From Bradyrhizobium sp. Rc3b (GTDB lineage: Bacteria; Pseudomonadota; Alphaproteobacteria; Rhizobiales; Xanthobacteraceae), in the NCBI RefSeq assembly GCF_900114915.1, contig NZ_FOUS01000012.1, positions 1 to 64,000 of the forward strand: DNA of 64,000 bases, written 5' to 3'. Positions 36,569-46,348 of this stretch are shown piece by piece (positions within the stretch are counted from its first letter, which is position 1; each line of letters begins with the position of its first letter). The translations under genes and the position numbers were made by a program. Below the pieces are notes generated by a model. It ran no database searches. It was given only the letters and a program-made list of their open reading frames with translations, and was not told where the DNA came from.

Positions 36569-36844
36569 CTACTGGCGATATTGCTGGATGCGGGTGGTGC
36601 GAAGACCCGCCAGACCATGCTGGTCGATGGAAAACTGCCAGGAGAGGAATTCGTCGACCGTCAGGGTATAACGGCTACAGGCCTCCTCGAGCGAGAGAAG
36701 TCCACCACGGACGGCGGCGACGACTTCGGCCTTGCGGCGGATGACCCAGCGTTTGGTGCCGGGTGCAGGCAGATCCGCGATCGTCAACGGACTGCCGTCC
36801 GGCCCGATGACGTATTTTACCCTCGGGCGATGGGGTTCTGTCAT
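36569..36844 (-). CDS. sciP: CtrA inhibitor SciP
   Basis: 91 residues, near the family norm: PRVKYVIGPDGSPLTIADLP, TKRWVIRRKAEVVAAVRGG, LLSLEEACSRYTLTVDEFLSW, LAGLRTTRIQQYR. SciP (DUF1153) binds CtrA-controlled promoters and represses them in Alphaproteobacteria, linking the cell cycle to flagellar genes, which fits its place beside the fli cluster. Start at 36844 (MTEPHRP); a frame open seven codons upstream is not needed. Confidence 0.95.
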   Translation of the reverse strand: MTEPHRPRVKYVIGPDGSPLTIADLPAPGTKRWVIRRKAEVVAAVRGGLLSLEEACSRYTLTVDEFLSWQFSIDQHGLAGLRTTRIQQYRQ

Positions 36845-37070
36845 GGCGTACTCACAAACTCTCAACCACTGAACTCACGCCCGTAACCCTACGCCCGGCG
36901 GCTTAAAAATCCGCTAAGCCTAAGGCTTCAATACAATTCTCGTTGAAAATGGCTGGAACGGCGCCGTGTCGGCCGGCGGAACGGTGGAATCCGGGCCGGT
37001 CGAGGGGGTCTTCGTAAATACTTTACTAACGAATGGAGCCGGGGCGCGTCGCCGCAAGGCCCTCAATGTC

Positions 37071-37205
37071 GTCCCTGCCAAAGCAGGGACCCATACCGCG
37101 TGATTCATCGATGAGACGCGGGCAGCAGTACCAAGAATGACTTCCTAACCCCTGGTCTTCGCCAAACTTCTCCCTGGGGCCATGGATCCCCGCGTTCGCG
37201 GGGAT
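37071..37205. repeat. Dispersed two-hairpin repeat
   Basis: GTCCCTGC-CAAA-GCAGGGAC at 37071-37090 and ATCCCCGCG-TT-CGCGGGGAT at 37186-37205. Same family as 23768-23862 and 31091-31112. The rest of 36845-37229 shows no gene; short open frames there just translate the repeat. Confidence 0.6.
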
Positions 37206-37229
37206 GACGTTTGGCGCGCGGCGCGCACC

Positions 37230-37937
37230 TTAATTGCTGCTGGTGGCGATGATGCTCTTCACCTGGCTCAGGGTGTAGCTGGCGCCGTCGATGGTGAGCA
37301 GGGGCGGCGACTGGGTCAGGTCGACCGACGACACGACGCCTTGCACCTGGGCGGCGATGCCGACAGTGTTGTTGGCGACGTCCTTGCCCGTCGCCGTGAT
37401 CGTGTACTTGCCGTCGGGCCATTGCGTGCCGTCATTGCCCATGCCGTTCCAGGTGAAGGGAATGTCGGTGCCGGCGGCGGCGGTATATTTGCCGGTGAAC
37501 ACGGTCTGGCCGCTGGCATTGGCGACGGTGATGTCGACGGTGGAGTCGGTCGGCACGTTGAGATGCCAGGTGGCTGTCGACTTGGTCATGCTCGCGGTCG
37601 AGCCGTCGACCAGGGCGGTCTTGCCGACGAAGCCCAGCGCCTGGGTCGCCTGCGTGGTCTGCTGCAGGGTGACGAGCTGCGACAGCGCATCGTTGGTCTT
37701 GAGCTGCTGCTCGACGCCGGCGAACTGCACCAGCTGCTGGGTGAACTGGTTGGTGTCGAGCGGATCCAGCGGGTTCTGGTTCTGCAGCTGCGTCGTCAGC
37801 AGCGTCAGGAAGGTCTGGAAATTGCCGGCGAGCGTCGATCCCGTGGTCGAGCTCAGCGAGTTCGACGAGGAGGATTTCGGCAGGTCGGTCGTCCCGGAGA
37901 CGACAGCAGGAGCGGTAGCGCCAGTCGTAGTGGTCAT
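37230..37937 (-). CDS. flgD: Flagellar hook capping protein FlgD
   Basis: 235 residues. The FlgD N-terminal signature is FLTLLTTQLQNQNPLDPLD followed by TNQFTQQLVQFAGVEQ. The C-terminal part has the FlgD Ig-like pattern (FTWNGMGNDGTQWPDGKYT). It caps the growing hook. The start at 37937 has GGAG eight bases upstream. It follows fliK by 13 bases. Confidence 0.95.
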   Translation of the reverse strand: MTTTTGATAPAVVSGTTDLPKSSSSNSLSSTTGSTLAGNFQTFLTLLTTQLQNQNPLDPLDTNQFTQQLVQFAGVEQQLKTNDALSQLVTLQQTTQATQALGFVGKTALVDGSTASMTKSTATWHLNVPTDSTVDITVANASGQTVFTGKYTAAAGTDIPFTWNGMGNDGTQWPDGKYTITATGKDVANNTVGIAAQVQGVVSSVDLTQSPPLLTIDGASYTLSQVKSIIATSSN

Positions 37938-37950
37938 GTCGGATACTCCT

Positions 37951-39576
37951 TTACACTCTGATGTCGACGCCGCTGCTCGGCCCGTACATGCGGCCATAGC
38001 CCCGCCCGACGGGTGCGGCGGCAACAGTGTCGTCCTCGCTGATGATCAGCCGGCGGGCATTGCCGCCATTGTCGTTGTTCTGGCCGGAGTTCTGGCCCGA
38101 TGAATTCTGGTCGCGCAGGCTGAAGGACAGCCCGTTGCTGCCGGACTTGAGGCCGGCATCGTCGAGCGCGCGCTGCAATTGCGGCGCGTCCTGGCGCAGC
38201 ATCTGCAGCGTCTCCGGCTTCTCCACCGTGAGATGCGAGGTGACATTGCCGTTGCGGTCGACATTGATGCGGACGTCGATGCGGCCGAGCTCGGCCGGGT
38301 CGAGGCTGATGTCGAAGCGGGACTTGCCGGAGCGGATGGCGGCCGCGATCTCGATCGGCACGCCGTTGATCGGCACCGCCGTCGCGCTGGCCGCGGTCGC
38401 GGTCAGCGTCGCGGTCGAAGCGGACGCGGTCGAGGTCGTGTTGGTCAGCGGCGCCTGCATCGCGGAGGCGGCCTGCGCGCTGGTGTCGGCGGTGTTGAAG
38501 GCGGCGTGCGCATTGGCATGGGCCTGGGCGGCGGGTGCAGCCGGAATCGCGTCGGGCGTCCGGTCCGCTGCGCCGGGCTTCGCTTCGGTCGCTGCGCCAT
38601 CTGCCTGCGGCTTGGCGCTTTGCGCATGCGCGTCGGCATTGGCGGTCGCGGTGCCCGGCGCTTGCGTCGGGGCGGGGTTCGCCGCGCCGGCGTCCTGGCC
38701 GATATTGGAGACGTCGGACTGTCCTTGCGCGGTGGCGACGGCGGCCTGGAACGAGGTCTTCGGCGTGCCCTGGTTGACGGGGATCAGCCCGCCGGTCGCC
38801 TTGGCGTCGGTCGTGGCCGCGTCGGTTGCTCCGGTCGCGGCATCGGCCAGCGTCGCGGTGGTGTCGGCATCGACCTTGGCGCCGGCGGTCTTGGCGCTCT
38901 TGTCGGCGGGCGTGGCGGTGTCGGTCTTGGCGCCCGCGATCTGCGCCGCGGTCGAAGCGCTGGCGGCGATGCCGGCGGCGGCGATTGTCAGCGGCGAGGC
39001 GGTGGCGGCCTGGTTCGCCGCCGCGTTGGGATCGGCCGGGACGACCGGCGCGGCAACCACGATCGCGTTCGGATCGGGCACGGCCTGCGCCGCGTCGGCC
39101 GGTGCCGTTGTCGCGGCATCGATTGCGGCGGTGAGCGTGTCGGTGCCCTCGGTCTGGTCGTCCTTGGTTTTCTCGGATGCATCAGCCGATTTGGCGTCTG
39201 ACGCCTCGGACTTGTCCTTGACCGTGCCGGCGTCCTTGGCCGCATCGGTGGTCGTGTCGTTCGCCTTGTCGTTCGTCTTGTCGTTCCTGGTGGGCGCGGA
39301 GGTGTCGGTGTCGTCGCTCGCCCTGCTCTGCGAGGATTGATCGGTGGAGGAGGTGTCGCGCGGGCCCTTGTCCGCGGAGGACGAATCGTTCCGCCGCGGC
39401 GCGCTATCCTGGGCCTGCGAGGCCGCATTGGTGTTGATCGCCTGGGTGTTGCTGTCGACCAGCGACCCGAAGGAGTCGTTCGCGGACGGCTCCCTGGTGC
39501 TCTGCGACCGCGCAGGCTTTTGCTGCGCGCTCGACACTTGCACGCTGGCCACGACATCTGACGTACGACTGACCAC
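37951..39576 (-). CDS. fliK: Flagellar hook-length control protein FliK
   Basis: About 541 residues. The first 400 are low-complexity Ala/Thr/Asp/Ser, typical of the ruler part. The C-terminal domain has the FliK pattern: SRFDISLDPAELGRIDVRI, then HLTVEKPETLQMLRQDAPQLQRAL in two pieces. FliK measures the hook and switches export. I prefer a GTG start at 39576, which has AAGGGG six bases before it. A TTG at 39639 is also in frame. It precedes flgD. Confidence 0.88.
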   Translation of the reverse strand: MVSRTSDVVASVQVSSAQQKPARSQSTREPSANDSFGSLVDSNTQAINTNAASQAQDSAPRRNDSSSADKGPRDTSSTDQSSQSRASDDTDTSAPTRNDKTNDKANDTTTDAAKDAGTVKDKSEASDAKSADASEKTKDDQTEGTDTLTAAIDAATTAPADAAQAVPDPNAIVVAAPVVPADPNAAANQAATASPLTIAAAGIAASASTAAQIAGAKTDTATPADKSAKTAGAKVDADTTATLADAATGATDAATTDAKATGGLIPVNQGTPKTSFQAAVATAQGQSDVSNIGQDAGAANPAPTQAPGTATANADAHAQSAKPQADGAATEAKPGAADRTPDAIPAAPAAQAHANAHAAFNTADTSAQAASAMQAPLTNTTSTASASTATLTATAASATAVPINGVPIEIAAAIRSGKSRFDISLDPAELGRIDVRINVDRNGNVTSHLTVEKPETLQMLRQDAPQLQRALDDAGLKSGSNGLSFSLRDQNSSGQNSGQNNDNGGNARRLIISEDDTVAAAPVGRGYGRMYGPSSGVDIRV

Positions 39577-39919
39577 AGGCGACCCCTTGGAAACATCTTC
39601 GGCGTCAGGGGAGCAAGGAGCGGGCCAGTGCCCTTCCAAGTATATTTATGTAGCAAAATCAATGTCTTGAAGATTTAGGCCCGTCGCCGCAGGGCCCGCT
39701 GCGACCCCGCCATTTCTGCCTCCCCGGCAAGAATTGCCCTAAGCTGGCCGCCCCCGTGATTGCTTCACCGGAATGCCGCCTATATTAAAGAGGTTACTCT
39801 CAGCCGCTTTCGACCGGGCAGTCGTGCCTTGCGGGAACTATAGTTCCCGGGGATCGCCGACGTCCCGCGAGAAGCATGAAATCGCGGATCGCCGCACGCC
39901 GTCACAACCCTTAAGGCCC

Positions 39920-41101
39920 ATGCTCAACAGTCTGGATCTCGAAGGCCGTCCTGAGGACACCAGGGTCGTTGTCGCCATGTCGGGCGGCGTCGATTCCTCG
40001 ACGACGGCTGCGCTTCTGAAGGCGGAAGGCTACGACGTCGTCGGCATCACGCTGCAGCTCTACGACCATGGCGCGGCGACCCACCGCAAGGGCGCCTGCT
40101 GCGCCGGCCAGGATATCCACGACGCCCGCGACGTCGCGGCAAAACTCGGCATTCCCCATTACGTGCTCGACTACGAGGATCGCTTCCGCGAGTCCGTCAT
40201 CGACAATTTCGCCGACAGCTACGCGCTCGGCGAGACGCCGGTGCCGTGCATCGAGTGCAACCGCAGCGTCAAATTCCGCGACCTCCTGAAGACCGCGCGC
40301 GAGCTCGGCGCGCAGGCGCTCGCCACCGGCCATTACGTCGCCTCGCGCCGCCGCGAAGACGGCTCGCGCGCGCTGGTCTGCGCGGCCGACGCCGACCGCG
40401 ACCAGAGCTATTTCCTGTTTGCGACCACGCAAGAACAGCTCGACTTCCTGCGCTTCCCGCTCGGCGACATGACCAAGCCCGAGACGCGCGAGCTCGCGCG
40501 CCGCTTTGGCCTGTCCGTCGCCGACAAGCACGACAGCCAGGACATCTGCTTCGTTCCGACGGGCCGCTACACCGACATCATCACGCGGCTGCGCCCCAAC
40601 GCGATGGACCCCGGCGATATCGTCGATCTCGATGGACGCGTGCTCGGCCGGCACAACGGCATCGCCAATTTCACCGTCGGCCAGCGCCGCGGCCTCGGCA
40701 TCGCCGCCCACGCGCCGCTGTTCGTGGTGCGGCTGGAGGCCGCCACCCGCCGCGTCGTCGTCGGCCCGCGCGATGCGCTGAAGATGCACCGCATCGCACT
40801 TCGCGACGTCAACTGGATCGGCGGCGGCGACATCGACCGCGCCATCGGCGCCGGCCTCGAATTGTTCGTGCGCGTGCGCTCGACCCGCAGCCCCCAGCCG
40901 GCATGGCTGCGCGGCAGCGATGGTCATTACGAGGTCGAGCTCGTCGCCGGCGAGGAGGGCGTCTCGCCCGGCCAGGCCTGCGTGTTCTACGACGCGCCCT
41001 CAGGGCAGGCGCGCGTGCTCGGCGGCGGCTTTATTCAGAGCGCCGCCGCGAAGGTCGCAAGCAACGCAGCGAGGCCGCTCGCTGAAGCGGTGCGCGGCTA
41101 A
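39920..41101 (+). CDS. mnmA: tRNA-specific 2-thiouridylase MnmA
   Basis: 393 residues. It adds sulfur to U34 of Lys, Glu and Gln tRNAs. The PP-loop is VVVAMSGGVDSSTTAALL. The two catalytic cysteines are in PCIECNRSVKF and in DSQDICFVP. ATGHYV and GQRRGLGI are further family marks. The start is the ATG at 39920 (MLNSLDLEG), with AAGG three bases before. The open frame upstream lacks similarity. Region 39577-39919 holds no other gene that I can support. Confidence 0.96.
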   Translation: MLNSLDLEGRPEDTRVVVAMSGGVDSSTTAALLKAEGYDVVGITLQLYDHGAATHRKGACCAGQDIHDARDVAAKLGIPHYVLDYEDRFRESVIDNFADSYALGETPVPCIECNRSVKFRDLLKTARELGAQALATGHYVASRRREDGSRALVCAADADRDQSYFLFATTQEQLDFLRFPLGDMTKPETRELARRFGLSVADKHDSQDICFVPTGRYTDIITRLRPNAMDPGDIVDLDGRVLGRHNGIANFTVGQRRGLGIAAHAPLFVVRLEAATRRVVVGPRDALKMHRIALRDVNWIGGGDIDRAIGAGLELFVRVRSTRSPQPAWLRGSDGHYEVELVAGEEGVSPGQACVFYDAPSGQARVLGGGFIQSAAAKVASNAARPLAEAVRG

Positions 41102-41121
41102 AAAAATACCGGGGCAGGGGC

Positions 41122-41760
41122 ATGGCAGCAGACATCTCGCGGGCCGGGGTCGAGAAGGCCTATGGCCGCTGGGCGCCGGTCTATGATCTCGTGTTCGGCA
41201 AGGTGTTCGACGCCGGACGGCAGTCGACCATCGCAGAGGCGGACCGCATCGGCGGCCGCATCCTCGACGTCGGCGTCGGCACCGGGCTTTCGCTCTCCGA
41301 CTATTCGCGCACCACGAAAATCTGCGGCGTCGACATCTCCGAGCCGATGCTGCGCAAGGCGCAGGCGCGCGTGCGTGCGCTTCGGCTCTCCAATGTCGAA
41401 GTGCTCTCGGTGATGGATGCGAAAAACCTCGCCTTCCCCGAAAACTTCTTCGACGCGGTGGTGGCGCAATATGTCATCACCGCCGTGCCCGATCCCGAAG
41501 GCACGCTCGACGAGTTCGTGCGCGTGCTCAAGCCCGGCGGCGAGCTGATCCTGGTCAACCACATCGGCGCCGAGACCGGCCCGCGCAAGCTGTTCGAGCT
41601 CGCCTTCGCCCCCGTCGCCCGCCGCCTCGGCTGGCGCCCGGAATTCCCGTGGGCCCGCCTCGAGGGCTGGGCCGCCAGGCACGGCGGCGTCACGCTGGCC
41701 GAGCGGAGGCCGATGCCGCCGATGGGGCACTTTTCGCTGATCCGCTACCACAAAGCCTGA
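41122..41760 (+). CDS. Class I SAM-dependent methyltransferase, PmtA/UbiE-like
   Basis: 212 residues. Motif I is ILDVGVGTGLSLSDY, motif II region FFDAVVAQYVITAVPDPE and motif III LKPGGELILVNHI. The start YGRWAPVYDLVFGKVFDAGR resembles the phosphatidylethanolamine N-methyltransferases of the Rhodobacter type, so a role in phosphatidylcholine synthesis is likely but not proven. It is 20 bases after mnmA. Confidence 0.85.
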   Translation: MAADISRAGVEKAYGRWAPVYDLVFGKVFDAGRQSTIAEADRIGGRILDVGVGTGLSLSDYSRTTKICGVDISEPMLRKAQARVRALRLSNVEVLSVMDAKNLAFPENFFDAVVAQYVITAVPDPEGTLDEFVRVLKPGGELILVNHIGAETGPRKLFELAFAPVARRLGWRPEFPWARLEGWAARHGGVTLAERRPMPPMGHFSLIRYHKA

Positions 41761-41904
41761 TCGCGGTTTGCCCGGCGTCCTGCCAAGCCGGCAGTGCGCT
41801 TCCTTCCCCGCAAGCGGGAGAGGTGCACCGAGAACGCGGCGAATAGCCCGATCACATCGCATTCCCACCGGGAACAGGCCGCGCTTCCTGCGCGTTTCCC
41901 TCCC

Positions 41905-42261
41905 ATGCGCACGACATCAAACATCATCCTGGCCAGCCTGCTGATCGCCGCCTCCGGCAGCGCGATCGCGCAGGCGCCGCCCGCCCCGGCGACGCCGCCG
42001 CAAGCGACCGCGCCGCCATCCCCGCAACATGCGGCCAATTGCGCCCCGCAGGACCGCCCGAACCGCCAGGCCGATGGCACCACCACCGGCCAGTCCCGGG
42101 AACCGCTCGGCGACAGATTGGCAAAGTCCGACGGCGTGCTGTGCCCGCCCGCGGGCGTCGACCCCGAGATGCACGCCCCGGCCCCCGAAACCGGCGGCAA
42201 CACCCCGGTGATCCCGCCCCCGGGCAGCCCCGGCGGCGACCCCAACGTGCGGCCGAAATAA
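41905..42261 (+). CDS. Small secreted proline-rich protein
   Basis: 118 residues starting at ATG 41905 with a signal peptide (IILASLLIAASGSAIA, cut before QAPP). The mature chain is rich in Pro, Ala and Gly, with two cysteines (HAANCAPQ and GVLCPPAG) and little sign of a fold. The open frame upstream (37 codons) seems non-coding. Function unknown. Confidence 0.65.
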   Translation: MRTTSNIILASLLIAASGSAIAQAPPAPATPPQATAPPSPQHAANCAPQDRPNRQADGTTTGQSREPLGDRLAKSDGVLCPPAGVDPEMHAPAPETGGNTPVIPPPGSPGGDPNVRPK

Positions 42262-42287
42262 GCGATTTCACGCCTTCGCGCCCTTCA

Positions 42288-42311
42288 CCTCTCCCCGCCT
42301 GCGGGGAGAGG
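42288..42311. repeat. Hairpin CCTCTCCCCGC/GCGGGGAGAGG
   Basis: A perfect 11-base stem with a two-base loop, 26 bases after the preceding stop. Same family as 7244-7269, and a half-copy is seen near 41803-41823. Confidence 0.6.
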
Positions 42312-42537
42312 CCGGAGCGCGTCGGAGATGCGATCCGGGTGAGGGGGATTTTCCACGAGTCCGGTCTTCAAATGGGCAAATCCGGCGCCCAAATCGGCCG
42401 TTTCTCGCCATCTTGTCCCGCCGAAGCCTTGGCGAAGGCAGAAGCTTTTAGCGAAGGCGGATTGACTTACGCCCGCCCCCTTCTTTATATGCCGCGCGTT
42501 CGCGAGATCGGCCATAGCAGCCGTTCGCGGGCCCTGT

Positions 42538-42614
42538 GGCGGGGTAGCTCAGCTGGTTAGAGCACGGGAATCATAATCCTGGGGTCGGGGGTTCGAGTCC
42601 CTCTCCCGCTACCA
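42538..42614 (+). tRNA. tRNA-Met (CAT)
   Basis: 77 bases including the encoded CCA. The acceptor stem is GGCGGGG with TCCCGCT, the D arm has AGCTCAGCTGGTTAGAGC, and the anticodon loop is ATCATAA with CAT at 42572-42574. The T arm is GGGGG-TTCGAGT-CCCTC. A G-U first pair and the sequence type suggest elongator Met; Ile2 (also CAT) cannot be fully excluded. A serine recombinase gene ends antisense inside this gene. Confidence 0.9.
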
Positions 42615-44202
42615 TGTATCCCCCACTACTATGGTGGGCCTCCGGAAAGACCCCTCCGCCGACCAATGCGGCCATCTTTCCCTTGACCTCGATCTCGAAG
42701 CCTTCCCGAGGGCCTTTCGGGTGGACAATGACGCTGTGCACAAGCGACCTGAAGTCGGCGACCAGCGGGCCGCGATCGTCTTCCGCGCTTGCATGGCTTG
42801 CCATCGTGTCGGCTAGTCCATTGACGGTTTCGATGTAGCGGTCCAGCGTTGCCGGATGGAGTGAGATGGGAGTAGGGGCCTCCTCGAGGGAAGCCAGTTC
42901 CGCCTCGACGCGCAACCGCTCTTGCTTCAGCTCGGCTATCCGTTGCTTAGCATCCTCCTCGGAAATCACGTACTTGATCACGAGATCAATGTTGCGCTGA
43001 CGCTCGCCCTCGATCCGATCGCGTTTGGCCTCTAGCCGCAGGCGCTCCGCAGAGGCGTTCCCCGCAAGCCGGTCTCGCTCACTGTTGTAGGTGCGAACAT
43101 AGGTCTCGATCAGCCGTGGGTCTTTCAACTCCTCGACCATCCCGCTGAGCACAAGTTTTTCGACGTCGCGCAGGTACATGATCCTGCGATTCGAACAACT
43201 GCCACTCTCGCGCACAGCTGAGCAACGAATCCTGGTCTTTCCGGTCTTGTCGCGGTCGTGAACTGACATGCCAGATCCGCAACAACCGCACCGAAGGAGA
43301 CCAGACAAGAGATGCGGCGCCCGTCGCTTCATGTGACTGGCCAAATGCCCCTTCTCGGTCTTCAAAGCGTGCGCCTGCTCCCACACAGATTGTTCGACGA
43401 TCCGCAGTCGGGGCACATTTATGCTCTGCCACTCCTCACGAGGGTTCGGGCGAGACAATCGTTTACCTGTATCGGGATCCTTCACCATCCTGACCTTGTT
43501 CCAGACAATACGGCCAGCATAGAGCTCATTGAAGATGAGCCCCGTCCCGCGCTTGGCGTTGCCGTTGATCGTCGAAGCATTCCATCGCCGACCTCGTGGT
43601 GGATGTATATTTTGCCGATTGAGATCCTGCGCGATCTCCCGGGGAGCCCGTCCCGACGCGTATGCCGCAAAAATCCGTCGGACGATCGTAGCTTGATCTT
43701 CGACGATTTCGAGCTCGCCGGCTTTGCCGGGTACGGCTCGATATCCGTAGGCTCGTCCTCCCGCATGTCGGCCATCACGTATCACGCCTGCCATGCCGCG
43801 GCGGACCTTCTTCGCACCGTCCTCGCGCTGCATCTGTCCGACGAGGCCGCGGATCCCAATCAAAATTGAGTCCGCAGTACCATCGTGGACGGCCTGGATC
43901 TCGATCCCCTGGAAAGACAACCGTTTGTGGATGCCGGCCAGATCCTCCATGTCGCGTGAGAGTCGGTCCAATGCCTCTACGACCACAACTGCGAAACGAT
44001 GCTGACGCGCAGCGTCCATAAGCTGCATCAAACCATCGCGGCCGAATACCGAGGCTCCAGAACGCGCCTTGTCCTCAAAGGTACCAACGACATCGAGTTG
44101 ATGACGAACCGCATAAGCGCGGCAAAGGGCAATCTGGTCTTCAGTCGATTTTTCGTTTTGAAGCTCGGTCGAGAACCGAGCATAGATCGCTGCGGGTTTC
44201 AT
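42571..44202 (-). CDS. Large serine recombinase (site-specific integrase)
   Basis: 543 residues. The resolvase domain starts AAIYARFSTELQNEKS, with the catalytic serine in ARFS, and continues LDRLSRDMEDLAGI. A recombinase domain (GRAPREIAQDLNRQNIHPPRG), a zinc ribbon (LRCGCCGSGMSVHD and later SCSNRR) and a coiled coil (residues ~390-450) follow, which is the large-serine-recombinase layout. The last 13 codons (VAGEGLEPPTPGL) are the antisense of the tRNA-Met 3' half, so the frame runs into the tRNA. That places its attachment site there. Start MKPAAIYARFS at 44202. Confidence 0.92.
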   Translation of the reverse strand: MKPAAIYARFSTELQNEKSTEDQIALCRAYAVRHQLDVVGTFEDKARSGASVFGRDGLMQLMDAARQHRFAVVVVEALDRLSRDMEDLAGIHKRLSFQGIEIQAVHDGTADSILIGIRGLVGQMQREDGAKKVRRGMAGVIRDGRHAGGRAYGYRAVPGKAGELEIVEDQATIVRRIFAAYASGRAPREIAQDLNRQNIHPPRGRRWNASTINGNAKRGTGLIFNELYAGRIVWNKVRMVKDPDTGKRLSRPNPREEWQSINVPRLRIVEQSVWEQAHALKTEKGHLASHMKRRAPHLLSGLLRCGCCGSGMSVHDRDKTGKTRIRCSAVRESGSCSNRRIMYLRDVEKLVLSGMVEELKDPRLIETYVRTYNSERDRLAGNASAERLRLEAKRDRIEGERQRNIDLVIKYVISEEDAKQRIAELKQERLRVEAELASLEEAPTPISLHPATLDRYIETVNGLADTMASHASAEDDRGPLVADFRSLVHSVIVHPKGPREGFEIEVKGKMAALVGGGVFPEAHHSSGGYMVAGEGLEPPTPGL

Positions 44203-44404
44203 CTCGAATACCACTGCTCATGCGATTGTCGCCAGCGGCATCGAGATGATTCTTCATCAGGCGCTCGCTATCGAAGAGATGATCGCGTCTTGCGTCGGCA
44301 ATTGCAAGTGCTTCAACAAGCTTGATCAGAGCAGGATCGATTTGCGCTGAGGCTGCGGACCCTGGTCCACGACTGTGCTCTTCTCTCGTCCTCGCGCGCT
44401 TCAT
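44141..44404 (-). CDS. Small hypothetical protein upstream of the recombinase
   Basis: 87 residues, overlapping the recombinase start by 62 bases on the same strand. The part PALIKLVEALAIADARRDHLF resembles short proteins often found next to such recombinases in Bradyrhizobium. The rest has no similarity I can name. It may be a real partner or a remnant. The overlap is long for a coupled gene, so I am unsure. Confidence 0.4.
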   Translation of the reverse strand: MKRARTREEHSRGPGSAASAQIDPALIKLVEALAIADARRDHLFDSERLMKNHLDAAGDNRMSSGIRDETRSDLCSVLDRASKRKID

Positions 44405-44687
44405 TCTTTCGAGATGCTGCGCAACGGTGAGAGAAATCAGGGTACTTATGCGCCGATCGTGGAATTGGATATGATAGGGAACAAAACGGACAAACTCTCA
44501 GAAGACGATCTGGTGTTTAGGGTCTCTGTCCGCGTTCGCCGTACGACGCCTGACGAAGAAATGCGTGATGCACTTACAAGACGCAGTGGCGGCGGCAAGT
44601 CGGTAGGCTGGAGTACACCATAGCTTGCAATGCTGCTAGTTTAGCTGTGTAATTCCCAGCGCTGTACTGCTCTGAGGCGGGCGGGTC

Positions 44688-46348
44688 ATGGCCAACGCAT
44701 TGGTCGTGCGCAAGGGAACGAACCTGGCAAGGCGCCTGCGGACGCAGCGTGCCGCGCAATATGTCCGGATGTCGAGAGAGCTTCAGCGCTATTCGATCGA
44801 GAACCAGCGCGCGGCGATTGCCGCTTATGCGGCAACTAACGGCCTCACGGTCGTCCGGACCTATGAGGATCAAGGCCGGAGCGGCCTGCGGATCAAAGGC
44901 CGGCCGGGTCTTATCGAACTTATCGAAGATGTCCAATCGGGCCAGGCCGACTTCGATCAGATCCTCGTCTACGACGTCAGCCGGTGGGGACGCTTCCAGG
45001 ACACCGACGAGAGCGCCTACTACGAGTTCCTGTGCAAGATGAACGGCGTTCGCGTCGTGTATTGCGCCGAGATCTTCAAGAACGATGGCAGCTTTCTTTC
45101 CGGCATGGCCAAGTACATGAAGCGAGGCATGGCAGCTGAATGGAGTCGAGAACTCGGGGTCAAGGTGCACACCGGACATTGTCGGATCGCAAGCCTCGGT
45201 TACCGCGTTGGTGCCCCCGTCGGCTACGGCCTACGCCGGATGATGGTCGATGAAGGCGAGCATCCGAAGGGACAGCTCGAGAGGGGCCAGTACAAGGCTC
45301 TGCAATCAGATCGCGTTCGACTGCGGCACGGCTCAGCCGAAGAGGCCGCCGTAATTCGGTGTATCTTCGATCAATTCGTCAACGCAAGACAATCGTATAG
45401 CGAGATACGGCGCGCGCTCAACGACGCCAACATCGCCAATCATAACGGCCGACCGTGGACGGATGGGATGATCCCGACAATCCTGGGCAACGAAAACTAC
45501 ATCGGAAAGACCGTCTATAATCGAACCTCGCGACGCCTGGGCGAGAGACTCGTCAAAAACCCTGCCCATGCCTGGGTTCACGGCGCCGCTGCGATTGAAC
45601 CCATCGTTGATCCGGATATCTTCGCGCGCGCTCAAAAACTGCTCGCCGAGCGGCGCGTCGAGATTCGGAAGACGAGATGCTGATGCGTCTCCGCGTCGTG
45701 CTTCGCCGACGAGGAAAACTCAACTCTAACATCATCAACACGACGCTCGGGCTCAACCACGTCTCGTCCTACGTCAAGCATTTTGGGTCGTTGCGTGGGG
45801 CCTATTCGCTGATCGGATACGTATCGCCACGAGACTGCGACTGGTTGGACACCTGGGATCACTGGGCCCACGAGCAGACGAGGCACGCGAACGAACTCGC
45901 CGAAGTGCTGAGAGCTGATCTTGGTCTTGAGCCCGAGCTTGCTCAGGGTAACATAGCTCTTGATGTTGGCGGCGCGCGCTTGGTTTCATTTCTCATCGCA
46001 CGACAACTCGCCACTCGCGGACCGGATCACGCGCCGCAGTGGAAAGCCTACCGCAGACAAATTTCCTCTGGATTGCTCGCAGTGATGAGGCTGGATGCAA
46101 CGAACAAGGTGGTCGAGGACTATGTGCTGTTGCCGCCCAAATTGCGGGCAGGCCGATACGTCTGGCTTTCATCCGGCTCCCTCGCCCGGCATCGCGGAGT
46201 TCTCTGCCCGGAGATGAGTGATTTGATTAAGGCGATCAAGGCCAGATTGGCGGCGTCCAACCATGCCGCGCCAACCATGTCAGCCCCGTCGAACAAGCAA
46301 GCGGAACGAGGCCGCCCCAAAGCCAGGAGCGGCCGCGGGCGGCACTGA
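44688..46348 (+). pseudogene. Serine recombinase, split by a frameshift
   Basis: The first frame (44688-45683, 331 residues) has the resolvase start RAAQYVRMSRELQRYSIENQ with the catalytic Ser, VYDVSRWGRFQD and the recombinase domain up to LLAERRVEI. It then ends RKTRC and stop. One base over, from about 45665, the DNA reads SEDEMLMRLRVVLRRRGKL and stays open to 46348, which is the natural continuation of this type. One base is missing near 45663. The gene is likely dead unless the reading is wrong. It is divergent from the tRNA-linked recombinase. Confidence 0.8.

Noticed and set aside
38027..39340. A long Ala/Ser/Val frame opposite fliK
   Set aside because: It mirrors the low-complexity ruler region of fliK; no ribosome site.
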